Shown here piece after piece: positions 1-6,283 of a stretch of 15,084 nucleotides of DNA. Each line of letters begins with the position of its first letter. Position 1 is the stretch's first letter. The notes below the pieces were generated by a model. That model was not told where the DNA came from. It worked only from the letters and a program-made list of their open reading frames with translations, and made no database searches. Source of the stretch: CAYLNG01 sp964497855 (GTDB taxonomy: Bacteria; Verrucomicrobiota; Kiritimatiellia; SS1-B-03-39; UBA6053); the NCBI GenBank assembly GCA_964497855.1, contig CAZCFM010000093.1, forward strand, positions 1 to 15,084, written 5' to 3'. Made by a program: the position numbers and the translations under genes.

Positions 1-920
1 CGGATTTCCCCAACGCGCTCCGCCATGACGGGATCGTAGAGGTGGTAACCGGCATCCGTGACCTCCGAAACCTCCAGCAAGCCCTCCCGGGTCCAAAAGC
101 GCAGGGTGGCATTCGTTTCTCCGCTGAGCTTGGCCAACTGACCGATTCGCAGCAACGCGCCTGTCGCCTGAACGGGTTCTTCCGTTGGATTCACGGCCCG
201 CACATAGATGTCCAGCGAACGGTCCACCGCCTCGCGGATCACCTGCATACAGGGCTCTTTGCTTCCGCCAAGCTGGGCGTGTTCCAGGGACTGGATATAG
301 CGTAAACGATCCCGTTTGCGGATGATTGCGGGGGGATAGCCGTTTTGCAAGAGGATGAGATTCATCAGTAATCGGGCCGTCCGTCCGTTGCCATCCACAA
401 ACGGGTGAATGCTGACCAGCCGGTAGTGCGCCTCGGCGGCCAGCTCCACGGGATGCAGATGCGGGGAAGTGCTGATGTGTTGGATACATTTTGTCATCAA
501 ATCCGGAACCTTGACCGGGTTGGGCAGCACGACCCTCGAACCGGAAATTCGCACGGCAATCGAGCGATAACACCCCGCGTTTCCATCATCAATCCCCCGC
601 AAAATACAGGCATGAAGATCCAGAATATCCCGCTCCGTGAGGTCGTTTGTCTTTGACCGGGCCCGCTTCCAAACCTCAACCAACGCGCGGGCATGATTTG
701 TGGCCTCCAAATGCTCCACCAAGGTCTTTCCGCTTACCGTTAAACCCTTTTCGACCACAATGGCGGTCTCCTGGCGAGTCAGCGTATTTCCCTCAATCGC
801 GTTGCTTGTATACGTCAACTCAATCGCAAACCACTGCTCCAGATTGCGGAGCAGTTCGGGCGGCAAGGGCCCATGGCGGTCCAAAGCCGCTTTTTTCAGG
901 CTCAGTTGTTCAAAGTTCAT
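1..920 (-). CDS. Fic family protein (class II) with C-terminal MerR-type HTH, 3' end cut by window edge
   Basis: The frame is open for 306 codons from ATG at 920 to the left edge, so the C-terminus is missing. Residues 172-183 read HPFVDGNGRTAR, a complete Fic motif with the catalytic His and the phosphate-binding GNGR; Fic enzymes usually transfer AMP from ATP to a hydroxyl side chain of a target. Residues 39-45 read SNAIEGN, which fits the (S/T)xxxE(G/N) inhibitory helix placed N-terminal to the Fic core, so this is an autoinhibited class II protein. Residues about 257-306 (LRIGQLAKLSG, then TLRFWTREGLL and GYHLYDP) match the start of a MerR-type DNA-binding winged helix, which suggests the protein also binds DNA. 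It lies downstream of the Minf_1886-like gene on the same strand after a 106-bp gap. No clear Shine-Dalgarno is visible; TTG or GTG codons just upstream in frame are alternative starts. The target and any partner are not visible. Confidence 0.94.
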   Translation of the reverse strand, partial: MNFEQLSLKKAALDRHGPLPPELLRNLEQWFAIELTYTSNAIEGNTLTRQETAIVVEKGLTVSGKTLVEHLEATNHARALVEVWKRARSKTNDLTERDILDLHACILRGIDDGNAGCYRSIAVRISGSRVVLPNPVKVPDLMTKCIQHISTSPHLHPVELAAEAHYRLVSIHPFVDGNGRTARLLMNLILLQNGYPPAIIRKRDRLRYIQSLEHAQLGGSKEPCMQVIREAVDRSLDIYVRAVNPTEEPVQATGALLRIGQLAKLSGETNATLRFWTREGLLEVSEVTDAGYHLYDPVMAERVGEI

Positions 921-932
921 GCACAAACCATA

Positions 933-943
933 AAGTGTCACTT
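933..943. promoter_or_regulatory. Perfect 11-bp palindrome upstream of the Fic gene, candidate operator
   Basis: The sequence AAGTG-T-CACTT is a perfect inverted repeat with a one-base centre, 12 to 23 bases upstream of the Fic ATG at 920. Because the Fic protein carries a MerR-type HTH, autoregulation through this site is conceivable. A palindrome this short can occur by chance, and no -35/-10 pair is convincing here. Confidence 0.25.
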
Positions 944-957
944 CATGGTTGTCGATT

Positions 958-978
958 AAAAATGGCAAGGGGGCTGCC
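958..978 (-). terminator. Weak terminator-like hairpin between the Minf_1886-like gene and fic
   Basis: Read on the minus strand, GGCA (978-975) and TGCC (967-964) can pair around a 7-nt loop and are followed by A and five T residues (962-958). The stem is only 4 bp, so termination would be weak or absent. Its position, about 50 bases after the stop at 1027, is what would be expected for the end of the upstream operon. Confidence 0.25.
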
Positions 979-1026
979 CGAGGCAAGGGGTCCGCGAATT
1001 TCAGTGATACTGCAAGAGGAGCTTTT

Positions 1027-1422
1027 TTATTCGCGCGGAGTGTTTCCAGGGAGGAAGGGGACTCGGAAGGCGTGTTCGAAGTCGAAGACGTCCTGAAAAT
1101 CGGCGCGTTCGTCCTCGTCGGTTTTGCCGAGGATGTGGGCGTCGATCATGCGGAAAACGATTTCGCCGAAGTCGTCGGTCGTGTGGAGTCCCCAGTGCTT
1201 CAGCACGCGCAACGCGAGGGGTCCGTATTGGCTGAGGGCGAAGTCCCGGAGTCCCCCGGCGAGTTCCTGTCCGCGGACATGGCGGGCGGAGCCGCCGGCC
1301 TGAATGATGGCCTGCACGGTAAAATCGAGGCCTTTGCGCACAAAATGATACGCTTCTTCGTGGTAGCGTCCGTCGGCGCGGGCGAGGGAGCGGATCAGGT
1401 CGCGTTGTTCGGGTTCGTTCAT
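1027..1422 (-). CDS. Minf_1886-like conserved small protein (Verrucomicrobia/Planctomycetes family)
   Basis: This is a 131-residue soluble protein with no signal peptide or membrane segment. The central part (GRYHEEAYHFVRKGLDFTV near residues 18-36, then LRDFALSQYGPLALRVLKHWG and DDFGEIVFRMID) fits, from memory, the Minf_1886 family (also called Plancto_Ver_chp), whose members are small proteins of similar length found mainly in Verrucomicrobia and Planctomycetes. The function is unknown. It begins 19 bases after the stop of the prenyltransferase gene and is very likely co-transcribed with it. The upstream bases are C-rich with no good Shine-Dalgarno, so coupling to the upstream gene may help its translation. 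Conserved YHxxAYxF and DDFGxxVF blocks are typical of the family. The location in an envelope-glycan operon may be incidental. Confidence 0.8.
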   Translation of the reverse strand: MNEPEQRDLIRSLARADGRYHEEAYHFVRKGLDFTVQAIIQAGGSARHVRGQELAGGLRDFALSQYGPLALRVLKHWGLHTTDDFGEIVFRMIDAHILGKTDEDERADFQDVFDFEHAFRVPFLPGNTPRE

Positions 1423-1441
1423 CCGGGCGGCGGGGGTGGGG

Positions 1442-2386
1442 TTACCAGGTCCAGAGGGGCGAAGACGTGGGCGGGTCCACGTTGAACCAGGTGTAGAGCT
1501 GGGGAATGTTGCGAGTCATGAGCAGGATAAACAGCAACAGGCAGCCCAGTGTGGTGATCATGAAGCGTTTGCGTTTGAAGAGTTTTTCCGGATGCTGAAC
1601 GGGGCTGTCGGGCCAGAGACCAATTTTGAGGTAGTAGGTGATAAACGCGGCGGCCACGGGCAGGAAGAGCACCAGTTCCAGACGGTAGCGGACGATAAAC
1701 ACGCCGCCGAAGAAGGCGCCGGTGAGGGCGTAAAAAAAGAAACTCACGAGCAGCCGCTCCTCGTTGTACCAGCGGAAGGAGTTGCGGTACGCGGCTGCGA
1801 CCTTTGGATCGCGGATGTGCCGGTATTCGGCGAAGCGTTTGATGGCCATGAAAAAGGCGCCGAACATCCAGTAGGAGACGATCAGGCTCAGGGGCGGAAT
1901 CTCGTCGGGAATGAGCACAAACCAGCCGAGGAAGAGGCGCAGGGGGTTGTTCACGGATTCGCTGAGCACATCCAGCCAGGGAAGTTCCTTGGTGCGCAGC
2001 GGGGGGATGTTGTAGACGCAGCCCATGATCCAGAGGGCGAGGGCGCTGAGGAAAAAACCTTTGTTCACGAACCAGGCGCCGGCGAGGCCCAGGGCCCCGA
2101 GCAAAATCCATTCCGCATAGGCCAGGGGCAGCTTCACCTGTCCGGAGGGAATGGGCCGATGGCATTTTTCCGGATGATGCCGGTCGCGGGGGGCGTCGAG
2201 AATTTCATTGATCACGTAGTTGCTGGAGGCCACGAGTCCGGTGAGGAGAAAGGCCAGGGCGAGGGTCCATCCCAGTTCGGGGCTGACGGTGACGGGGCGG
2301 AGGAACCAGGCCAACAGGAAGCCCAGCAACATAAAGGCGTTTTTGCCCCAGTGGTCGAAGCGGGCGATGCGGAGATAGGCAATCAT
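1442..2386 (-). CDS. UbiA family prenyltransferase, resembling polyprenyl-phosphate phosphoribosyltransferase
   Basis: This 314-residue integral membrane protein has about eight to nine hydrophobic segments. Residues 60-68 give N-E-x-x-D-x-x-x-D, the first Asp-rich motif of UbiA enzymes, which binds Mg-diphosphate. It runs straight into HPEKCHRPIPSG (71-82), and residues 181-187 read AIKRFAE. The HPxKxxRP and KRxAE elements are typical of the branch related to mycobacterial Rv3806c (UbiA), which transfers phosphoribose from PRPP to decaprenyl phosphate. A second conserved block, YNIPPLRTKELPWLDV, lies at 125-140. By analogy it would make a polyprenyl-phospho-sugar donor rather than a quinone. 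Its ATG overlaps the stop of the GT-C gene (ATGA, 2383-2386), so translation is probably coupled. Substrate and prenyl chain length cannot be read from sequence. A role in quinone or haem prenylation is less likely given these motifs. Confidence 0.88.
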   Translation of the reverse strand: MIAYLRIARFDHWGKNAFMLLGFLLAWFLRPVTVSPELGWTLALAFLLTGLVASSNYVINEILDAPRDRHHPEKCHRPIPSGQVKLPLAYAEWILLGALGLAGAWFVNKGFFLSALALWIMGCVYNIPPLRTKELPWLDVLSESVNNPLRLFLGWFVLIPDEIPPLSLIVSYWMFGAFFMAIKRFAEYRHIRDPKVAAAYRNSFRWYNEERLLVSFFFYALTGAFFGGVFIVRYRLELVLFLPVAAAFITYYLKIGLWPDSPVQHPEKLFKRKRFMITTLGCLLLFILLMTRNIPQLYTWFNVDPPTSSPLWTW

Positions 2387-4284
2387 AAGGGAGGAGGTGG
2401 TGAATCAAGACGTTGGAGTTCAATGCCGCGGAGCAGGGCGGACCCCGAAGCGCCAAAAAAGACGCGGGGCTCGACATGGGCGGGTTCGGCGAGGCTGAAG
2501 GTCACCACGGTTTTGTCCAGTCCGGCGCGGAGGGTTTGTTCGCCCAGGCTGCGGCGGCCGAGGTCGGCCATCACTTCCAGGCGGATCGGGCGCTCGGGCT
2601 CCACGTCCTCCCAGCGGATGTCGAAGCGGCACTCGTAGTTGCCTGGGGGGAGGTACAGATACCAGCCAAAAAAGAGGAAGCCGGCCTCTTCGTTGCCGGG
2701 TTCCGTGTTGCGGAAGGGGCCGTCGTTCGAGCCCGTGCCCCGACTGTGATGGCTGTTGGAGGCCTCGCGTTTCGCGAGCCGGAAGGACTCCGCGATCGGT
2801 GTCAGCACAAACGAGTCTCCTTCCCGCCGGAGGAACCAGGCCTTGCGCTCCGGGAAACTGGCGGCCAGGGCGCTGTGGTCCTCCGGATGGGCCTGCAGGC
2901 GAAGAATGCGGCTCCGCAGTCCTTTTTCGTTCAGGAAGAGGTAATTCCGCAGAGTGCGGTCCACCGGTTCGCCGTAGACGAAAACCAGATTGTCCCCGGG
3001 AAGGGCGAGCAGTTTTTCCTCCAGGTCCCATTGCGCGGAAAACTCGTCGCGGATCGCCGTCACCTGTTGCAGGGTGAAGCGGATCGATGACAACAGCAGG
3101 GCGCAGCCCATCACGCCGAAAAACAGCGCGCGGGGAATGGGTTTTTTCTCCAGGCGCCGCCAGAGACGGGACAGGCCGAGTCCGCCGAAGAGCAGCCAAT
3201 ACGGCAGTGTTTCCGTCAGGTACAGCGGCCCGACCGTGGGGATGCCCTCGAACCAGAAGGCGACATAGCCCAGCGGCACGGAAAGGCCAACCCCGAGCAG
3301 GAAGCCGCTCCAGCGACGGTTCCAGCCGTGCCCGCCCAATCCCAGCCACAGCAGCAGGGTGCCCACCGGGGTTCCCAGCATCCAGACATCGAGCTGGCGC
3401 AGGTTGTTCCAGAAAAAACCCAGGCCCCGCCGCACGGTGTGGTTGACCCGGTGCAATTCGCCCCCTTGCAGGCGGCGGAGACCGAAGCCCAGTCCTTCGC
3501 TTTTTTCGTAGAGGAGATACGTGGCCTCGCGCGAGTGTCCGGTTGTGAGTTTGTTGTAGCGGAGGAAAAGGACGACGCCCACGAGTGCGGAGAGCGCGAA
3601 CAGGACAACGCCAATCCAATAGCGGAGGTTTCGTTTTTCGTTTCGAAGGACGGAGAGAGAATAAATGGCGAAGGGAATCGCCACGAGCGCGGCGGTCCAG
3701 GTGCGGTTCAGGAAGAGGAAGCTCCAGCAGAGCCCAGCCGCGATGGCCAGGCGGGGGTCGCGCTCCTGTTGCCAGCGCATGAAAAAATACAGCATCCAGG
3801 CCGAAGCCGCCATGCCACTGGTGTGGCTCAGCAAGGTCCCGCTCATCAGCAGAAAGAAGGGGCTGGCCAGCAGCAGCAACGGCATCAGCAGCCGGGGCAT
3901 GCGCAGCATCCGTCCGATCAGGGTCAGGGCCACGAGGGTCAGGGCGGAGGCAAGGGCCGTCATGAGGTGGGGAGACCCCAGCAGAACGCCGGCGGCCAGC
4001 CACAGGGAATGCGCGGGGGGATATCGCGACAACCAGCCCGCTTCCTCATCGAGAATGATCATGTCATGACGGAGCAATTCGGCGTAGGGGCCGGGATCCC
4101 TGCGGACGACGCCATCGGCAAAAGTATGGGCCTGAAAGAGATAGCTCCCCTCATCGCCGGTGATCCGTTGGAAGCGGAACAGCGTGCCGGACACGGCCCA
4201 GGACAGGGCGAAGGCCAAGAGAGCCAGAAGCAGCAGTTCCAGCCTGCGCGGCGAGGGTTCGGAGGGATGGGTGACAGAAATCAT
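2383..4284 (-). CDS. GT-C type membrane glycosyltransferase (ArnT/PMT-like) with C-terminal soluble domain
   Basis: The protein has 633 residues from ATG at 4284. An N-terminal hydrophobic segment (about 15-35) is followed by an acidic first loop with D44-E45 in GDEGSYLFQAH, the expected metal or catalytic acid site of GT-C enzymes. SRYPPAHSLWL follows at 86-96 and SHTSG at 153-157, then many membrane helices to about residue 410. Roughly the last 200 residues are hydrophilic and look like a beta-rich extracytoplasmic domain (WYLYLPPGNYECRFDIRW). GT-C enzymes use polyprenyl-phosphate-linked sugars on the outer face of the membrane, which fits the overlapping UbiA-type gene downstream. The start at 4284 is chosen because GAGG and GGAG lie 9 and 4 bases before it; ATG 4299 and TTG 4323 are in-frame alternatives with less support. 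The acceptor is unknown, and no closer family can be assigned. Confidence 0.82.
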   Translation of the reverse strand: MISVTHPSEPSPRRLELLLLALLAFALSWAVSGTLFRFQRITGDEGSYLFQAHTFADGVVRRDPGPYAELLRHDMIILDEEAGWLSRYPPAHSLWLAAGVLLGSPHLMTALASALTLVALTLIGRMLRMPRLLMPLLLLASPFFLLMSGTLLSHTSGMAASAWMLYFFMRWQQERDPRLAIAAGLCWSFLFLNRTWTAALVAIPFAIYSLSVLRNEKRNLRYWIGVVLFALSALVGVVLFLRYNKLTTGHSREATYLLYEKSEGLGFGLRRLQGGELHRVNHTVRRGLGFFWNNLRQLDVWMLGTPVGTLLLWLGLGGHGWNRRWSGFLLGVGLSVPLGYVAFWFEGIPTVGPLYLTETLPYWLLFGGLGLSRLWRRLEKKPIPRALFFGVMGCALLLSSIRFTLQQVTAIRDEFSAQWDLEEKLLALPGDNLVFVYGEPVDRTLRNYLFLNEKGLRSRILRLQAHPEDHSALAASFPERKAWFLRREGDSFVLTPIAESFRLAKREASNSHHSRGTGSNDGPFRNTEPGNEEAGFLFFGWYLYLPPGNYECRFDIRWEDVEPERPIRLEVMADLGRRSLGEQTLRAGLDKTVVTFSLAEPAHVEPRVFFGASGSALLRGIELQRLDSPPPPL

Positions 4285-4288
4285 GGGG

Positions 4289-4297
4289 CTCCGCCTC
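4289..4297 (-). promoter_or_regulatory. Shine-Dalgarno that decides the GT-C start
   Basis: On the minus strand GAGGCGGAG precedes ATG 4284, with GGAG 4 bases and GAGG 9 bases from the start codon. The in-frame ATG at 4299 and TTG at 4323 lack a comparable signal, so this site favours the 633-residue product. Confidence 0.55.
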
Positions 4298-4367
4298 ATA
4301 TGCGGGGGAATACGAAACTGCAAGCCGCGAAAAGGGGGCGCTACTTTCTTGCGTTTTCTTCTTTTCC

Positions 4368-4397
4368 GATGCCGATGTTGGCATCAGAAGCTTTCTG
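4368..4397 (+). promoter_or_regulatory. Two adjacent hairpins just before cdd
   Basis: GATGCC (4368-4373) pairs with GGCATC (4380-4385) around a 6-nt loop. CAGAA (4385-4389) pairs with TTCTG (4393-4397) around a 3-nt loop, ending 2 bases before the cdd ATG. The two stems share base 4385, so they are alternatives at that position or stack closely. No Shine-Dalgarno is visible before cdd. The structure could affect translation start or be a DNA operator between the divergent genes. Both ideas are inference. Confidence 0.3.
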
Positions 4398-4399
4398 CA

Positions 4400-4819
4400 A
4401 TGAACAACCTCCCTTCCCGTATCCTCGAAACCTGGCAGGCGGCCCGGACCGCGCGCGCAAACGCCCACTGTCCCTACTCGTCCTATCCGGTGGGCGCGGC
4501 CCTCCGCCTCCGGGATGGCCGCATCTTCGCGGGCTGCAACGTGGAGAACGCCAGTTACGGCGGGACCATCTGCGCCGAGCGCTCCGCCATCTGCGCCGCC
4601 GTCGCCGCCGCCGGGGCCCCGCTGGACATCGAACACCTCGTGCTCATCACCCGCGAACCCGCCCCACCTTGCGGCTTCTGCCTGCAAGTGCTCGCCGAAT
4701 TCGCCGGCGGCGACCTGCCCATCTGGCTCTCCACCCCCGACGGACCCGTCCGATCCCTCAGCCTCGCCGACCTTCTCCCCCTCCGTTTCAACGCCGACAA
4801 CCTGGAACCCCGCGCATGA
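4400..4819 (+). CDS. cdd: Cytidine deaminase
   Basis: This 139-residue cytosolic enzyme deaminates cytidine and deoxycytidine to uridine and deoxyuridine in pyrimidine salvage. The zinc site is complete: C58-A-E60 in GGTICAERSAI supplies the first Cys ligand and the catalytic Glu, and P-C91-G-F-C94 supplies the other two Cys ligands. NVENASYG (47-54) is the substrate-binding block. The length is normal for the homotetrameric CDA class (about 130 residues). The ATG at 4400 is the first one that gives a family-length product; the frame is open further upstream but that part crosses the GT-C gene and has no homology. No strong Shine-Dalgarno precedes it. The stop overlaps the purB start (ATGA at 4816-4819), so cdd and purB form a translationally coupled unit. 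Confidence 0.95.
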   Translation: MNNLPSRILETWQAARTARANAHCPYSSYPVGAALRLRDGRIFAGCNVENASYGGTICAERSAICAAVAAAGAPLDIEHLVLITREPAPPCGFCLQVLAEFAGGDLPIWLSTPDGPVRSLSLADLLPLRFNADNLEPRA

Positions 4820-6243
4820 CCGACAGCATCCCCAACGTCCTCGCCGAACGCTACGCCTCCCCCGCCATGCGCGACCTCTGGTCCGGCAGCGGCAAAGTCC
4901 GGCTCGAACGCGAATTCTGGGTCGCGGTCCTCAAAGGCCAGCGCGACCTCGGGCTCCCCCTCCCCGCCGGCACCGTCGAAGCCTACGAACGCGTCATCGA
5001 CCGCATCGACCTCGATTCCATCCAGGCGCGCGAAAAAATCACCCGCCACGACGTCAAGGCCCGCATTGAGGAATTCTGCGCCCTCGCCGGACACGAACAC
5101 ATCCACAAAGGCATGACCAGCCGCGACCTCACCGAAAACGTGGAGCAGCTCCAGGTCCTCCGCTCCCTGCACCTCGCCCGCAGCCGGTCGGTGTCCATGC
5201 TCGCCCGCCTCGCCGAACTCGCCGCCCGCACCCGCGACACCGTGCTCACCGCCCGCACCCACAACGTCGCCGCCCAGCCCACCACCCTCGGCAAACGCAT
5301 CGCCATGTTCGGCCAGGAACTCCTCTGCTCCCTCGAACGCCTCAACGACCTCATCGAACGCTACCCCGTCCGCGGACTCAAAGGCGCCGTCGGCACCCAG
5401 CTCGACGCCCTGACGCTCTTCGACGGCAACGCCAGCCGCGTCCAGGAACTCGAAGAACGCATCGTCCAGCACCTCGGCTTCCGCCGCGTGCTCGACAACG
5501 TCGGCCAGGTCTATCCCCGCAGCCTCGACCTCGACGTCGTCTCCGCCCTCGTCCAGCTCGCCTCCGGACCCGCCGATTTCGCCAAAACCCTCCGCCTCAT
5601 GGCCGGCCACGAACTTGCCTCCGAAGGTTTCGCCAAAGGACAGGTCGGCTCCTCCGCCATGCCCCACAAAATGAACAGCCGCAGTTGCGAACGCATCAAC
5701 GGCTTCCACCTCATCCTCAAAGGGCACCTCACCATGGCCGCCGGACTCGCCGGCGACCAGTGGAACGAGGGCGATGTCTCCTGCTCCGTCGTCCGCCGCG
5801 TCATGCTGCCCGACGCCTTTTTCGCCTTCGACGGTCTTTGCGAAACCTTCCTCACCGTGCTCGGTCAATTCGAAGTATTCGAAGCCGTCATCGCCCGTGA
5901 AAACCGCTATTATTTCCCCTTTCTGGCCACGACCACTCTGCTCATGCGCGCCGTGCAGGCCGGGGCCGGACGCGAAGAGGCCCACGAAGCCATCAAGGAA
6001 CACGCCGTGGCCACCGTGCTGGACCTCCGCCATGGCCGCATCGCCGACAACAACCTCGCCAGCCGCCTCGCCGCCGACTCGCGCCTCCGCCTGAGCGCGC
6101 GCGAGATCGACGATGTGCTCGCCCAGGCCGCTTCCCTCACGGGGGCCGCCGGAAGCCAGGTGGACCGCTTCGTGGCCCAAACCCGCCGCTGGCTCGAAAG
6201 CGATCCCGCCGCAAGCGCCTACGTCCCCGGGGCGATTCTGTAA
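4816..6243 (+). CDS. purB: Adenylosuccinate lyase
   Basis: This 475-residue cytosolic enzyme of the fumarase/aspartase superfamily cleaves SAICAR to AICAR and adenylosuccinate to AMP, releasing fumarate, in purine biosynthesis. Visible landmarks are TRHDVKA (76-82), HKGMTSRDLTEN (97-108), ARTHNVAAQPTTLGKR (146-161) with the conserved His, and the fumarate lyase signature GSSAMPHKMN (278-287) in the mobile catalytic loop. The length is within the usual range of about 430-480. The ATG at 4816 overlaps the cdd stop. The frame is open far upstream through cdd and the GT-C gene, but those parts have no homology and reflect GC-rich codon bias. Identity is secure. Confidence 0.97.
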   Translation: MTDSIPNVLAERYASPAMRDLWSGSGKVRLEREFWVAVLKGQRDLGLPLPAGTVEAYERVIDRIDLDSIQAREKITRHDVKARIEEFCALAGHEHIHKGMTSRDLTENVEQLQVLRSLHLARSRSVSMLARLAELAARTRDTVLTARTHNVAAQPTTLGKRIAMFGQELLCSLERLNDLIERYPVRGLKGAVGTQLDALTLFDGNASRVQELEERIVQHLGFRRVLDNVGQVYPRSLDLDVVSALVQLASGPADFAKTLRLMAGHELASEGFAKGQVGSSAMPHKMNSRSCERINGFHLILKGHLTMAAGLAGDQWNEGDVSCSVVRRVMLPDAFFAFDGLCETFLTVLGQFEVFEAVIARENRYYFPFLATTTLLMRAVQAGAGREEAHEAIKEHAVATVLDLRHGRIADNNLASRLAADSRLRLSAREIDDVLAQAASLTGAAGSQVDRFVAQTRRWLESDPAASAYVPGAIL

Positions 6244-6256
6244 CACGAGTGTAGAC

Positions 6257-6283
6257 TTGCACAATTGGTAATATTGGTATGTA
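6257..6283 (+). promoter_or_regulatory. Possible promoter before the WecA-like fusion gene
   Basis: An AT-rich patch stands out in this GC-rich region. TTGCAC (6257-6262) and TATGTA (6278-6283) are possible -35 and -10 elements, but the 15-nt spacing is short. The heptamer ATTGGTA is repeated directly at 6264-6270 and 6273-6279. If this promoter is real, transcription would start downstream of ATG 6284 and favour ATG 6299 as the start codon. Confidence 0.3.

Noticed and set aside
2420..4003. 527-codon frame on the same strand as the GT-C gene, shifted
   Set aside because: It is an alternative frame of a clear membrane protein; it is rich in Pro, Arg and Gly and has no hydrophobic pattern.
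3328..4815. Upstream extension of the purB frame giving a 971-residue protein
   Set aside because: The extra part overlaps cdd and the GT-C gene, has no homology, and is bypassed by the ATGA-coupled start at 4816.
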